From NCBI RefSeq assembly GCF_024748615.1, contig NZ_CP087168.1, forward strand, positions 1,116,001 to 1,180,000: 64,000 nt of DNA, written 5' to 3'. Shown piece after piece: positions 42,392 to 58,333 of the stretch (positions within the stretch are counted from its first letter, which is position 1; each line of letters starts with the position of its first letter). Both the position numbers and the translations under genes were made by a program. Source of the DNA: Pseudomonas sp. B21-048. GTDB taxonomy: Bacteria > Pseudomonadota > Gammaproteobacteria > Pseudomonadales > Pseudomonadaceae. Below the pieces are notes generated by a model that made no database searches, was not told the DNA's origin, and saw nothing but the letters and a program-made list of their open reading frames with translations.

Positions 42392-43720
42392 ATGAGTCAG
42401 CCCACGATTGATTTGCCTACCCGACTCCTGCGCAACCTCACGCCTTGGCGCACCGCCACAACCTGGCGCATCGCGTTCTCCGGTGGTCTCGATTCCACCG
42501 TCCTGCTGCACCTTCTCGCGCACCTTGCGAACACCCAATCCCTGCCAGCGCTGACCGCCATCCATGTCCACCATGGCCTCCAGGCTGCGGCTGATGCGTG
42601 GCCGGAACATTGTCAGTCGGTCTGTGGTGCGTTGGGAGTGCCGCTAGAGATCGTGCGCGTTCAGGTTGAACCCGGCGCCAGCCTTGAGCGTGCGGCGCGG
42701 GATGCGCGTTATGGCGCCTTCATCGCGGCGACTCACGCTGGCGAAGTGCTGCTCACCGGCCAACACCGTGACGATCAGGCGGAAACTCTATTGTTTCGGC
42801 TGATGCGTGGGGCAGGAGTGAGAGGGTTGTCGGGGATGCCGAGCGAGCGTCCTTTGGGCCGGGGGCATCTGCTGCGACCCTTGCTCGACGTCACGCGCGC
42901 CGAGCTTGAGGCCTACGCGACGGAATATCAGTTGAGCTGGATCGAGGATCCGTCGAACCAGGACCGCCAGTTCTCGCGCAATTACCTGCGTCATCAGGTG
43001 TTCCCCGTGTTGACCGCGCGCTGGCCGCAAGCGGTGGCGACCATGGCCCGCAGCGCTGCGCATCTGAGCGAAGCGCAGGGACTGCTCGACGAGTTGGCGC
43101 AAATCGATCTGGCCCACGCCACCACGGTCAGTGATTTCGATTGGCTGGGGTTGCCGTCGCTGGAGCTGGCACCCCTGGAAAAACTGTCTGATGCGCGCCA
43201 GCGCAACGCGTTAAGTTATTGGCTAAAACCGCTGACGACTTTGCCGGACAGTGACCATTGGTCGGGTTGGGAAAATTTGCGTGATGCGACCGGCGATGCG
43301 CGTCCGGTCTGGCGACTCGCAGCGGGTGAATTGCATCGCGCGGGCGGGCGTCTCTGGTGGTTGTCTGGTGGTTGGCTGCGCATTCCGCCATCCCCAGTGT
43401 CTTGGGCTGATCCCGCGGTATCACTGGCGTTGCCGGATAACGGCGTCCTTACGTTCGCCGGTCAGCCCCCCGATGGCCCGCTGCAAATCCGCTATCGTGA
43501 GGGAGGCGAGATCATGAACCTGCCCGATCGCGGCCACCGTGACTTGAAGCGTTTACTCAACGAAAGCGGCATTCCGGGCTTCGCCCGTGGCAGATTGCCG
43601 CTGGTCTACAGAGGCCAGCAATTGCTGGCGGTGGCGAACCTGCGGGGGCTAAATGGCGGTGAGCAAGGTGGTTGGTATTTGCATTGGCAGCCGCTGATCG
43701 AAGATCAAGGTTTGAGCTGA
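42392..43720 (+). CDS. tilS: tRNA(Ile)-lysidine synthetase
   Basis: A 442-residue PP-loop ATPase that attaches lysine to C34 of the AUA-reading isoleucine tRNA, an essential step for decoding. The PP loop WRIAFSGGLDSTVLLHLL is near residue 30. VLLTGQHRDDQAETLLFRLMRG and the C-terminal TilS domain ending NESGIPGFARGRLPLVY are conserved. The start MSQPTIDLPTR is chosen because an earlier ATG lies inside the REP hairpin. Confidence 0.95.
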   Translation: MSQPTIDLPTRLLRNLTPWRTATTWRIAFSGGLDSTVLLHLLAHLANTQSLPALTAIHVHHGLQAAADAWPEHCQSVCGALGVPLEIVRVQVEPGASLERAARDARYGAFIAATHAGEVLLTGQHRDDQAETLLFRLMRGAGVRGLSGMPSERPLGRGHLLRPLLDVTRAELEAYATEYQLSWIEDPSNQDRQFSRNYLRHQVFPVLTARWPQAVATMARSAAHLSEAQGLLDELAQIDLAHATTVSDFDWLGLPSLELAPLEKLSDARQRNALSYWLKPLTTLPDSDHWSGWENLRDATGDARPVWRLAAGELHRAGGRLWWLSGGWLRIPPSPVSWADPAVSLALPDNGVLTFAGQPPDGPLQIRYREGGEIMNLPDRGHRDLKRLLNESGIPGFARGRLPLVYRGQQLLAVANLRGLNGGEQGGWYLHWQPLIEDQGLS

Positions 43721-46477
<2,757 letters not shown>

Positions 46478-46582
46478 ACCTCAAATCTCCGGTAAAGTAC
46501 CGCACGGTTTAATGCTCAGGCCCTCGGGCTTGAGCCTTATCGTCCGCAAGCGTGCCCGCTGTCTGTCACTTGCCGACGATAA

Positions 46583-47923
<1,341 letters not shown>

Positions 47924-48004
47924 GCGGAAACTGGTAAAAAGACACCGGATTGTGTCGGAAAAATCGCAGCAGCGATGGATTTGCCACTAATCTGATGCCT
48001 TAAG

Positions 48005-48036
48005 AGCACAAGCCTGGTTCTTCCAGGCTTCGTGCT
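48005..48036 (+). terminator. Hairpin between eno and ftsB
   Basis: AGCAC-A-AGCCTGG (from 48005) pairs with CCAGGCTT-CGTGCT (to 48036) around a TTCTT loop. There is no clear T-run, so it may act as an mRNA 3' end stabiliser or a weak terminator. Confidence 0.55.
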
Positions 48037-48094
48037 ATCAGAAGCTTCAAAGTTTTGGCATGGCTGTCTTTTTTCACTGGATACCTGATATTCG

Positions 48095-48373
48095 ATGCGC
48101 AGTCCCAATTGGTTGTTCCTTGTCTTGCTCTTGCTGCTGGCCGGCCTGCAGTATCGCCTGTGGGTGGGCAATGGCAGTCTGGCGCAAGTGGCCGAACTGA
48201 AGCAGCAGATTGCGGATCAACACGCCGAGAATGAGGCGTTGCTGGAGCGCAATCGGGTGATGGACGCCGAAGTCAGTGAATTGAAAAAGGGCATGGAGAC
48301 CGTTGAAGAACGGGCTCGTCATGAGTTGGGCATGGTCAAGGACGGTGAAACCCTTTACCAGTTGGCCCAATGA
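48095..48373 (+). CDS. ftsB: Cell division protein FtsB
   Basis: A 92-residue bitopic protein. Residues 4-20 (NWLFLVLLLLLAGLQYRLW) span the inner membrane. A heptad-rich coiled coil follows in the periplasm (VAELKQQIADQHAENEALLERN) and then the conserved GMETVEERARHELGMVKDGE. It forms the FtsQLB complex that activates septal peptidoglycan synthesis. It overlaps ispD by four bases. Confidence 0.95.
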   Translation: MRSPNWLFLVLLLLLAGLQYRLWVGNGSLAQVAELKQQIADQHAENEALLERNRVMDAEVSELKKGMETVEERARHELGMVKDGETLYQLAQ

Positions 48374-49077
48374 TTAATTCGTTACCGGCCTTCTGGGCCG
48401 TGATTCCTGCCGCGGGCGTCGGTGCCCGTATGGCCGCGGACCGTCCCAAGCAATACTTGCAACTGGGCGGGCGCACTATTCTCGAACACAGCCTCGGCTG
48501 TTTCCTCGATCATCCTGCCCTGAAAGGGTTGGTGGTCAGTCTTGCAATCGACGATCCTTACTGGCCGAATCTGGCGTGTGCCACCGATCCGCGTATTCAG
48601 CGGGTTGAGGGTGGCGCAGAGCGCTCCGGGTCGGTGCTCAATGCCTTGCTGCATCTGCATGCTCAAGGCGCTGACGATGAGGATTGGGTGTTGGTTCACG
48701 ATGCCGCACGACCGAATCTGGCACGTGATGATCTCGATAAATTGCTCAGTGAACTCGCTGACGATCCGGTAGGCGGTCTGTTGGCGGTGCCTGCGCGGGA
48801 CACTCTCAAGCGGGTCGACCAGCATGGGCGCGTGCTGGAAACAGTGGATCGCAGCGTGATCTGGCAGGCGTATACGCCGCAAATGTTTCGCCTTGGCGCG
48901 TTGCATCGGGCGTTGGCGGACAGTCTGGTGGCGGACGTTGTCGTCACCGATGAAGCCTCGGCCATGGAATGGTCGGGCCAGGCGCCGCGCTTGATTGAGG
49001 GGCGATCCGATAACATCAAAGTCACTCGCCCTGAAGACCTTGAATGGTTGCGCCAGCGTTGGGCTAACCGCCGCTAA
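48370..49077 (+). CDS. ispD: 2-C-methyl-D-erythritol 4-phosphate cytidylyltransferase
   Basis: A 235-residue nucleotidyltransferase of the MEP pathway. It joins MEP to CTP. VIPAAGVGARMAADRPKQYL is the CTP-binding loop with its conserved Arg and Lys. VLVHDAARPNLARDDL and the C-terminal NIKVTRPEDLEW complete the signature. ispF, the usual partner, is 3 kb downstream after the formaldehyde genes. Confidence 0.96.
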   Translation: MINSLPAFWAVIPAAGVGARMAADRPKQYLQLGGRTILEHSLGCFLDHPALKGLVVSLAIDDPYWPNLACATDPRIQRVEGGAERSGSVLNALLHLHAQGADDEDWVLVHDAARPNLARDDLDKLLSELADDPVGGLLAVPARDTLKRVDQHGRVLETVDRSVIWQAYTPQMFRLGALHRALADSLVADVVVTDEASAMEWSGQAPRLIEGRSDNIKVTRPEDLEWLRQRWANRR

Positions 49078-49104
49078 AAGATCGCAGCCTACAATCTTTT
49101 GATC

Positions 49105-50001
49105 TCAAACCCGGTACTCCGGCCGTTCGGCCAACCCTTCCTTCAAATAATCCACCAACTTGCGCACCTTCGGCGACAGATGCCGTTGCTGTGGATAAAG
49201 CGCCCAAACTGCTGTGTTTGGCGGTTGATGGGCTTCCAGCAGCGAAATCAATTCGCCGTTTTTCAGGTATTCCAGCACGTAGTAATCCGGTAACTGACAC
49301 AACCCAACCCCCTGTAGCGCCGCATCCAGCACGGCCTGCCCACTGTTGCAGCGCCAGTTTCCCTGTACACGCTGGGAAAATTCCCGCCCGTTCTGTTCCA
49401 GTTGCCAGATGTCCGAACTGCCAATGAGGCAGTTATGGCGACTCAGTTCCGACAAGCTGTGTGGGCGACCATACCGTTCCAGGTAGGACGGCGAGGCGCA
49501 CAGGTACATGCGCCGTGGTGCCAGACGTGTGGCGACCAATCTTGAATCCTGCAGGCGGCCGAGGCGGATGGCCAGGTCCAGCCCTTCATGCACCAGGTCG
49601 AGCGGTCGGTTGCTCAGTTCAATGTCGACGCGCAGTTGCGGATACAACCCCATGAAGCGTGTCACCAGTGGCACGATGAATCGTTCGCCGTAGGCCACGG
49701 CACACGTCATGCGCAGCATGCCCTTGGGTTCGCTGGTCAAGTCACCGACAGCGCGCAACGCTTCTTCGCGACCGTCCTGTAGACGCTGGCAATGCTGCAA
49801 AAAGGTTTGCCCGGCCTCGGTCAGCGTGACCCGGCGGGTGCTGCGATAGAGCAAACGGGTTTGCAGGCGCTCTTCCAGTCGTACGATTTGGCGACTGATG
49901 TGAGAGGAAGACACCCCAAGGCGTTCAGCCGCAGCGGTGAATTGGCTGCACTCGGCCACGGCAACGAACTCGTCGATGCCTTCCCAGCGGTTTTCGGACA
50001 T
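49105..50001 (-). CDS. LysR-family transcriptional regulator
   Basis: A 298-residue regulator. The N-terminal winged helix-turn-helix reads FVAVAECSQFTAAAERLGVSSSHISRQIVRLEERL; the substrate-binding domain follows from about residue 90. It lies divergent from adhC with about 106 bases between, the usual place for a LysR regulator of the neighbouring operon. Control of glutathione-dependent formaldehyde oxidation is therefore likely but inferred. Its 3' end meets ispD tail to tail. Confidence 0.9.
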   Translation of the reverse strand: MSENRWEGIDEFVAVAECSQFTAAAERLGVSSSHISRQIVRLEERLQTRLLYRSTRRVTLTEAGQTFLQHCQRLQDGREEALRAVGDLTSEPKGMLRMTCAVAYGERFIVPLVTRFMGLYPQLRVDIELSNRPLDLVHEGLDLAIRLGRLQDSRLVATRLAPRRMYLCASPSYLERYGRPHSLSELSRHNCLIGSSDIWQLEQNGREFSQRVQGNWRCNSGQAVLDAALQGVGLCQLPDYYVLEYLKNGELISLLEAHQPPNTAVWALYPQQRHLSPKVRKLVDYLKEGLAERPEYRV

Positions 50002-50026
50002 CGGGATTATCCCTGTATGGCAATAA

Positions 50027-51220
<1,194 letters not shown>

Positions 51221-51232
51221 AGGAGCAGCAGA

Positions 51233-51295
51233 AAGCTTCAAGCCGCAAGCTGCAAGTGGGTTCGACGCCCTCTTGCAGCTTAGAGCTTGAAGCTT
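51233..51295. repeat. Long inverted repeat inside the adhC-fghA operon
   Basis: AAGCTTCAAGC (51233-51243) pairs with GCTTGAAGCTT (51285-51295), and CAAGCTGCAAG (51246-51256) with CTTGCAGCTTAG (51272-51282). Such palindromes are common between Pseudomonas genes. This one fills most of the 92-base gap. Confidence 0.85.
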
Positions 51296-51312
51296 GCAGC
51301 TGAAAAAAGCCC

Positions 51313-52167
51313 ATGAGCCTGGAAAATATCTCCTGCCAGAAAAGCTTCGGCGGCTGGCACAAGCGCTATCGTCATCGCTCGGAAGTGCTCGGTTGCGACA
51401 TGGTGTTTGCCGTGTACCTGCCGCCGCAAGCGGAGCAGGGCGGTAAACTGCCGGTGCTGTACTGGTTGTCCGGCCTGACCTGCACCGACGAGAACTTCAT
51501 GCAAAAGGCCGGCGCCATGCGCATGGCCGCCGAGCTTGGGCTGATCATCGTCGCACCGGATACCAGTCCGCGCGGCCCTGATGTGCCGGATGATCCGGAG
51601 GGTGCCTGGGACTTCGGTCTCGGTGCCGGGTTTTATCTGAATGCCACGCAGGAACCGTGGTCCCGGCACTATCGGATGCATGACTATGTCGTGCAGGAAT
51701 TGCCTGCATTGGTCGAAGCGCATTTCCCGACATCGGACAAGCGTGGCATCAGCGGTCACTCCATGGGCGGTCACGGTGCGTTGGTCTGTGCGTTGCGCAA
51801 TCCCGGGCGTTATCGGTCAGTGTCGGCATTCTCGCCGATCAACAATCCGATGGATTGCCCTTGGGGCCAGAAAGCCTTTTCCCGTTACTTGGGAGAAGAC
51901 CGTTCGAAGTGGCGCGAATGGGATGCCTGTGCATTGATTGCCGAGGCTGACGAGAAGCTGGCGCTGCTGGTCGATCAGGGTGATCGCGATGATTTCCTGG
52001 CCACCCAGCTCAAGCCTGAAGCCTTGCAACAGGCCGCCAAACTGGCGGGTCATCCGCTGACGTTGCGACTGCAACCGGGCTACGACCACAGCTATTTCTT
52101 CATCGCCAGCTTCATTAACGACCACTTGCAGCATCACGCACGCGCTTTAGGAGGCGCGGTCGGTTAG
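51313..52167 (+). CDS. fghA: S-formylglutathione hydrolase
   Basis: A 284-residue esterase of the alpha/beta hydrolase fold. It releases formate and glutathione from S-formylglutathione, the second step after AdhC. The nucleophile Ser is in [16 protein letters not shown] near residue 150; the Asp is in [11 protein letters not shown] and the His in [31 protein letters not shown] is typical of the family. The ribosome binding site is weak, perhaps because a long hairpin ends just upstream. Confidence 0.96.
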   Translation: MSLENISCQKSFGGWHKRYRHRSEVLGCDMVFAVYLPPQAEQGGKLPVLYWLSGLTCTDENFMQKAGAMRMAAELGLIIVAPDTSPRGPDVPDDPEGAWDFGLGAGFYLNATQEPWSRHYRMHDYVVQELPALVEAHFPTSDKRGISGHSMGGHGALVCALRNPGRYRSVSAFSPINNPMDCPWGQKAFSRYLGEDRSKWREWDACALIAEADEKLALLVDQGDRDDFLATQLKPEALQQAAKLAGHPLTLRLQPGYDHSYFFIASFINDHLQHHARALGGAVG

Positions 52168-52228
52168 TCTCCCTACGCGGCGGGGAAGCTAATTGAGAGC
52201 GCCCCCTACGCCTAATGCAGGTAGAATC

Positions 52229-52257
52229 ACGCCCTGACAAAAATCGGGGCGTTTTTT
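52229..52257 (+). terminator. Terminator-like hairpin abutting the ispF start
   Basis: ACGCCC (52229-52234) and GGGCGT (52247-52252) form a stem followed by TTTTTTT, and the ispF ATG begins at 52259. The only purine-rich stretch before the start (GGGG) lies inside the 3' arm. Confidence 0.75.
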
Positions 52258-52258
52258 T

Positions 52259-52732
52259 ATGCGTATTGGCCACGGCTACGATGTGCACCGTTTCGCTGAA
52301 GGCGATTTCATCACACTGGGCGGCGTGCGGATTGCACACAGCTTCGGGCTGCTCGCCCATTCCGACGGTGATGTCCTGTTGCACGCCTTGAGCGACGCGT
52401 TGCTCGGCGCTGCCGCGCTGGGTGATATCGGCAAGCATTTTCCGGACACCGACCCGCAGTTCAAGGGCGCCGACAGCCGTGTGCTGTTGCGTCACGTCGT
52501 CGCACTGATCCATGCCAAAGGCTGGAAAGTCGGCAACGTCGATAACACCATCGTCGCCCAGGCCCCGAAAATGGCCCCGCATATCGAATCGATGCGCGCG
52601 CTGATTGCCGCGGATCTTCAAGTTGAGTTGGATCAAGTGAACGTGAAAGCTACCACCACCGAAAAGCTCGGCTTTGTCGGTCGCGAAGAAGGCGTCGCCG
52701 TGCACTCCGTTGCCCTGTTGCTGCGCGCATGA
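52259..52732 (+). CDS. ispF: 2-C-methyl-D-erythritol 2,4-cyclodiphosphate synthase
   Basis: A 157-residue trimeric zinc enzyme of the MEP pathway. It cyclises CDP-ME-2-phosphate with loss of CMP. The opening [12 protein letters not shown] holds metal ligands Asp and His; [33 protein letters not shown] is the signature. The ATG directly follows a hairpin and T-run, so translation has no free Shine-Dalgarno. It overlaps truD by four bases. Confidence 0.97.
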   Translation: MRIGHGYDVHRFAEGDFITLGGVRIAHSFGLLAHSDGDVLLHALSDALLGAAALGDIGKHFPDTDPQFKGADSRVLLRHVVALIHAKGWKVGNVDNTIVAQAPKMAPHIESMRALIAADLQVELDQVNVKATTTEKLGFVGREEGVAVHSVALLLRA

Positions 52733-53774
52733 ACGAATTGCAGTTGCTCGGCCCGCGGGCCTATGGTCAAGCCCTCGGCAGCGCGGTACTGAAAGCCACG
52801 GCGGAAGATTTTCAGGTCGATGAAGTGCTCAATATCCCCCTCAGTGGCGATGGCGAGCACCTGTGGATCTGGGTGGAAAAGCGCGGTCTGAATACCGAAG
52901 AAGCGGCACGGCGCATCGCCAAGGCGGCGGGTGTGCCGTTGCGCACCGTCAGCTATGCCGGCCTCAAGGACCGCCAGGCGTTGACGCGTCAGTGGTTCAG
53001 CGTGCAACTGCCGGGCAAGGCCGATCCTGATCTGTCGGCGGCGGAAAACGACACGCTGAAAATACTCAAGACCGGTCGGCATAAACGCAAACTGCAACGC
53101 GGCGCCCACTCGGCCAACGGCTTCACCTTGCGCTTGACCCAGTTCGCCGGTGACAAGGCGGCGATTGAAGAGCGTCTGCAACTGATCGCCAAGCAAGGTA
53201 TTCCCAATTATTTCGGCGCTCAGCGTTTCGGCTTTGACGGCGGCAACGTGGTCGACGCCCGTGCCTGGGCCGCGCGCAAGGCCCTGCCTGAGCAGCGCAA
53301 TGTGCGTTCGCGGCTGCTCTCCACCGCGCGCAGTTTTCTGTTCAATCAAGTGTTGGCGGCGCGTGTCGCCGATGGCACCTGGCAGCGCGCTCAGGTGGGC
53401 GATCTGTTGGCGTTCACCGACAGCCGCAGTTTTTTCCCGGCAGGTGAAGCTGAATGCAGCGACCCACGCTTGGCGATTCTCGACCTGCACCCGACCGGCC
53501 CGCAGTGGGGCGAAGGTGACTTGCCGACGTCAGGCGCTGTCCATGAATTGGAGCAGGCAATCGCCGCGCGCGAAGCGGATCTGCGCGATTGGTTGATTAA
53601 CGCCGGAATGAGCCACGAACGTCGCATTCTGCGGCTGCCCATTGGCGGGTTGACGTGGCATTATCCCGAGCCTGACATTCTGCAACTGGAATTCGTCCTG
53701 CCGGCCGGATGCTTCGCCACCGTTTTGGTGCGTGAACTCGTCGATCTGGTGCCGGTGGGGCAGACGGACAGCCC

Positions 53775-53787
<13 letters not shown>
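52729..53787 (+). CDS. truD: tRNA pseudouridine(13) synthase TruD
   Basis: A 352-residue pseudouridine synthase acting on U13 of tRNA-Glu. The catalytic Asp lies in [19 protein letters not shown] near residue 80. [14 protein letters not shown] and the later [19 protein letters not shown] are family blocks. Its end overlaps surE by 13 bases. Confidence 0.96.
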
Positions 53788-55201
<1,414 letters not shown>

Positions 55202-55410
55202 GCATTTGTTTCAACACGCTGAATTCTCTTCGAATGCCCGGGTCTTACGGCGGCATCGATTGGTTAAACGGAATTCATCCTCAGACAGCAAACGAGGGCG
55301 AAACGAATTCGCTTCATTAAAGGTAAAGCCTGTTTGGCCCGTTATACTTGCGACATTTCGTGCCGAAGCACGGCAATCCATATTTTCAGCCACCACAAAG
55401 GGAGCGGCGG

Positions 55411-56268
55411 GTGAGTCTCACAGTCATTGCGCAGCGAATAGGTATAACGAGTTTTCAGCGTCTGGTGACTGGCCTTGTCTTGAGTACTTTGCTGGTTGGT
55501 TGCTCCAGTACCCCATCAGGTAGTACGAGCGTCGTCGAGCGTAATAACACGGTCGCCCAGCGTCCGGCCGTGACCACCGGACAGTACGTGGTCCGACCCA
55601 AAGACACCTTGTTCTCTATCGCTTTTCGCTACGGTTGGGACTACAAAGCCCTCGCGGCACGGAACAACATTCCTACGCCTTACACGATCCATCCGGGTCA
55701 GACAATTCGCTTCGACGGCCGCAGCGGTTCAACGCCGACGGCGATAGTGAGTTCGTCCAGTTCCTCGCCTTCATCGTCGAGTAAAACCACGGTCATTCGG
55801 CGCCAGGCAAACGGCACGACGACCAGTACAACAGTGCTTGCACCGTCCGTCGCCAGCAAGCCGGCACCCGCGCCATTGCCTCCCGCTGGTCCGGCCCCGA
55901 CGGGCTGGGGGTGGCCTTCTGGTGGCATTCTGATTGGAAAATTCTCTTCAAACGGTAGTTTGAATAAAGGAATTGATATCGCCGGAGATTTGGGACAGCC
56001 TGTTTTAGCTGCGTCTGATGGGACGGTGGTATACGCCGGGAGTGGCTTAAGGGGCTACGGCGAATTAGTCATCATCAAACACAGCGATACCTACGTCAGT
56101 GCCTACGGACATAACCGCAGGCTGTTGGTTCGGGAGGGGCAGCAGGTCAAAGTCGGACAGACAATTGCCGAAATGGGGTCAACGGGTACAGACCGGGTGA
56201 AACTGCATTTTGAGATTCGCCGACAAGGTAAACCAGTCGATCCGCTGCAATTCCTGCCACGTCGTTGA
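55411..56268 (+). CDS. nlpD: Lipoprotein NlpD, amidase activator
   Basis: With the GTG start (GGGAG upstream) the protein has 285 residues. A lipoprotein signal ends in the lipobox LLVGCSS. A LysM domain follows (YVVRPKDTLFSIAFRYGWDYKALAARN). A Ser-, Thr- and Pro-rich linker leads to a C-terminal LytM domain. The LytM metal site is degenerate: the first His is Asn (NKGIDIAG), though YGHN and LHFEIR remain. This fits NlpD, which activates the amidase AmiC at the septum and is not a peptidase itself. In pseudomonads the main rpoS promoter lies within this gene. Confidence 0.93.
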   Translation: MSLTVIAQRIGITSFQRLVTGLVLSTLLVGCSSTPSGSTSVVERNNTVAQRPAVTTGQYVVRPKDTLFSIAFRYGWDYKALAARNNIPTPYTIHPGQTIRFDGRSGSTPTAIVSSSSSSPSSSSKTTVIRRQANGTTTSTTVLAPSVASKPAPAPLPPAGPAPTGWGWPSGGILIGKFSSNGSLNKGIDIAGDLGQPVLAASDGTVVYAGSGLRGYGELVIIKHSDTYVSAYGHNRRLLVREGQQVKVGQTIAEMGSTGTDRVKLHFEIRRQGKPVDPLQFLPRR

Positions 56269-56374
56269 TTTGTTAGCCAGCCTGTTCCGTCACGTAGAGG
56301 GAACAGGCTCCAGCGTTGCCAGGGATAAAGGCGTCGCTTGAGCTTGAGGTCGAACTCACCAAAGGACTATAACA

Positions 56375-57382
56375 ATGGCTCTCAGTAAAGAAGTGCCGGA
56401 GTTTGACATCGACGATGAGGTTCTCCTGATGGAGACCGGCATCGCTACGGATTCGATGTCGAATGATGAAGGGGATGCACCACCTTCCGTTCGCGCCAAA
56501 TCCAAACACTCCGCTTCGCTTAAGCAACACAAGTACATCGACTACACGCGGGCACTCGATGCCACACAGCTGTACCTCAACGAAATCGGCTTTTCCCCAT
56601 TGCTCTCCCCGGAAGAAGAAGTTCATTTTGCGCGCTTGTCGCAAAGTGGCGATCCGGCCGGGCGCAAACGCATGATTGAAAGCAACCTGCGGCTGGTGGT
56701 GAAAATCGCCCGACGTTACGTCAATCGTGGGCTGTCGCTGCTGGACCTGATCGAAGAGGGCAACCTCGGCTTGATCCGGGCAGTGGAAAAGTTCGATCCA
56801 GAACGTGGCTTCCGCTTTTCGACTTACGCCACTTGGTGGATTCGTCAGACCATCGAGCGCGCGATCATGAATCAGACCCGGACCATCCGGTTGCCGATCC
56901 ATGTGGTCAAAGAGCTCAACGTGTACTTGCGGGCTGCACGAGAGCTGACTCAAAAGCTCGATCACGAACCCTCACCCGAAGAAATCGCCAATCTGCTGGA
57001 GAAACCGGTAGGCGAGGTCAAGCGCATGCTCGGCCTGAACGAGCGGGTTTCTTCGGTCGACGTCTCGCTGGGTCCGGATTCGGATAAAACCCTGCTGGAC
57101 ACCCTGACCGACGATCGACCGACCGATCCATGCGAACTGTTGCAGGACGACGACCTGTCACAGAGCATCGATCAGTGGCTCTCGGAGCTGACCGACAAAC
57201 AACGCGAGGTGGTCGTACGCCGCTTCGGCTTGCGAGGTCACGAGAGCAGCACGCTTGAAGACGTAGGCCTGGAAATCGGCTTGACCCGGGAGCGGGTCCG
57301 GCAAATTCAGGTTGAAGGCCTCAAGCGTCTTCGGGAGATTCTCGAGAAGAACGGCCTGTCGAGCGAGTCGCTGTTCCAATAG
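56375..57382 (+). CDS. rpoS: RNA polymerase sigma factor RpoS
   Basis: A 335-residue stationary-phase and general stress sigma factor. Region 1.2 begins [21 protein letters not shown]. Region 2 holds [29 protein letters not shown], which contacts core and the -10 box. Region 4 has [28 protein letters not shown], the -35 helix-turn-helix. A weak site (AAAGGAC) precedes the ATG. It is followed by rsmZ, as in other fluorescens-group genomes. Confidence 0.98.
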   Translation: MALSKEVPEFDIDDEVLLMETGIATDSMSNDEGDAPPSVRAKSKHSASLKQHKYIDYTRALDATQLYLNEIGFSPLLSPEEEVHFARLSQSGDPAGRKRMIESNLRLVVKIARRYVNRGLSLLDLIEEGNLGLIRAVEKFDPERGFRFSTYATWWIRQTIERAIMNQTRTIRLPIHVVKELNVYLRAARELTQKLDHEPSPEEIANLLEKPVGEVKRMLGLNERVSSVDVSLGPDSDKTLLDTLTDDRPTDPCELLQDDDLSQSIDQWLSELTDKQREVVVRRFGLRGHESSTLEDVGLEIGLTRERVRQIQVEGLKRLREILEKNGLSSESLFQ

Positions 57383-57409
57383 GCAACTTGTTCAACCGGT
57401 AACAAAAAG

Positions 57410-57433
57410 CCTCGACTTGTTCGGGGTTTTTTT
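57410..57433 (+). terminator. Terminator after rpoS
   Basis: CCTCGA (57410-57415) pairs with TCGGGG (57421-57426, one G-T pair), followed by TTTTTTT. It ends the nlpD-rpoS message before rsmZ. Confidence 0.8.
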
Positions 57434-57494
57434 GTGGCCGGAAATATGAGAGGTGCGTTGTTTTTTGCGCCACCTCAGGTTTGTAGTCTCGTGT

Positions 57495-57512
57495 TGTAAG
57501 TCTTTGCTTACT
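57495..57512 (+). promoter_or_regulatory. GacA upstream activating sequence of rsmZ
   Basis: TGTAAG, six bases, CTTACT is one mismatch from the palindrome TGTAAG-N6-CTTACA bound by the response regulator GacA. It lies about 190 bases before the inferred RNA start, the usual distance for rsmZ. The AT-rich DNA between fits a bent linker. Confidence 0.85.
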
Positions 57513-57683
57513 CTTTCGTAAGTGTTCGTTATTTTTACACCCTGGCAGTTGTCTATTTAATCTGTGGTGTCTATTTATGTTATTGATTTGTGTGAGTATT
57601 TTTTTAGATTAACGGCGTGTGACAGGCGATTTCAGCGACATAGGCCGATTGCCCTTAGTGGGGAATTCTCTAGTATCTGAACT

Positions 57684-57813
57684 GTGTCGACGGATAGACA
57701 CGCCCTTCAAGGAAGAGGGGAACGGACATCGCAGGAAGCGGTTCATCAGGACGATGAAAAGGAACACAAGGAATAGGGAAAAAATGTGGGCGGGTCATAC
57801 CGCCCCTTTTTTT
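57684..57813 (+). ncRNA. rsmZ: Small regulatory RNA RsmZ
   Basis: About 130 bases starting at GTGTCGACGGATAGACAC, a hairpin with GGA in its loop. At least eight more GGA motifs follow (AGGAAG, GGGAAC, CGGACA, AGGAAG, AGGACG, AGGAAC, AGGAAT, GGGAAA), several in loops. The RNA ends in GGGCGG/CCGCCC (57788-57805) and a run of seven T's. RsmZ binds and removes the CsrA-type repressors RsmA and RsmE, freeing mRNAs for secondary metabolism and exoproducts. The -10 like TAGTAT at 57671-57676 supports the start. Position between rpoS and fdxA is the known one. Confidence 0.93.
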
Positions 57814-57828
57814 GCCTGCAGAAAAGCA

Positions 57829-57851
57829 AAAAGGCCCACAAGGGGCCTTTT
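57829..57851. terminator. Terminator of fdxA
   Basis: AAAAGGCCC and GGGCCTTTT form a nine-pair stem around ACAAG. T-runs on the minus strand end the fdxA message; it may also back up rsmZ termination. Confidence 0.85.
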
Positions 57852-57867
57852 CAAGAACACCGGGTAA

Positions 57868-58191
57868 TCAGCGTTCGAGGTCTTTGATCTTGCCTTTGAC
57901 GCCATCCCACTCTTCGGCATCAGGCAACGATTCTTTCTTCTCGGTGATGTTGGGCCAGATTTCAGCCAGCTCAACGTTCAGCTGAATGAATTCCTGCATA
58001 TCTTCCGGCACTTCATCTTCAGAGAAGATGGCCACGGCAGGGCATTCGGGTTCGCACAGTGCGCAGTCGATGCACTCATCCGGGTGAATCACCAGGAAGT
58101 TCGGGCCTTCGTAAAAGCAGTCCACCGGACAGACTTCTACGCAGTCGGTGTACTTGCACTTGATGCAGTTGTCGGTGACGACGAAGGTCAT
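57868..58191 (-). CDS. fdxA: 7Fe ferredoxin FdxA
   Basis: A 107-residue ferredoxin with one [3Fe-4S] and one [4Fe-4S] cluster. The cluster cysteines are in [20 protein letters not shown] and [17 protein letters not shown]. The C-terminal tail of about 45 residues is typical of the Azotobacter/Pseudomonas type. It is a low-potential electron carrier. The start [10 protein letters not shown] is certain; an upstream ATG is in the leader. Confidence 0.96.
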   Translation of the reverse strand: MTFVVTDNCIKCKYTDCVEVCPVDCFYEGPNFLVIHPDECIDCALCEPECPAVAIFSEDEVPEDMQEFIQLNVELAEIWPNITEKKESLPDAEEWDGVKGKIKDLER

Positions 58192-58333
58192 TTCTAATTT
58201 TCTCCTCAGGCGGCGGCAGCGGAGCCCCTTCACGTTGGGGTCGCCAGGTTTGGGAGCGATAGTCTGCAGGTCAGGCTATTGGCCTGCAGCATCCCAAACC
58301 GCGCGAGATTCTAACAGCTTGCAGGCAAGTGCG

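Noticed and set aside
46515..46534. Terminator between kdsA and eno
   Set aside because: A hairpin (CTCAGGCC/GGCTTGAG) is present but has no T-run, so its role cannot be supported.
57619..57867. 82-codon frame over rsmZ
   Set aside because: It overlaps the well-supported RsmZ RNA and its terminator and has no ribosome binding site.
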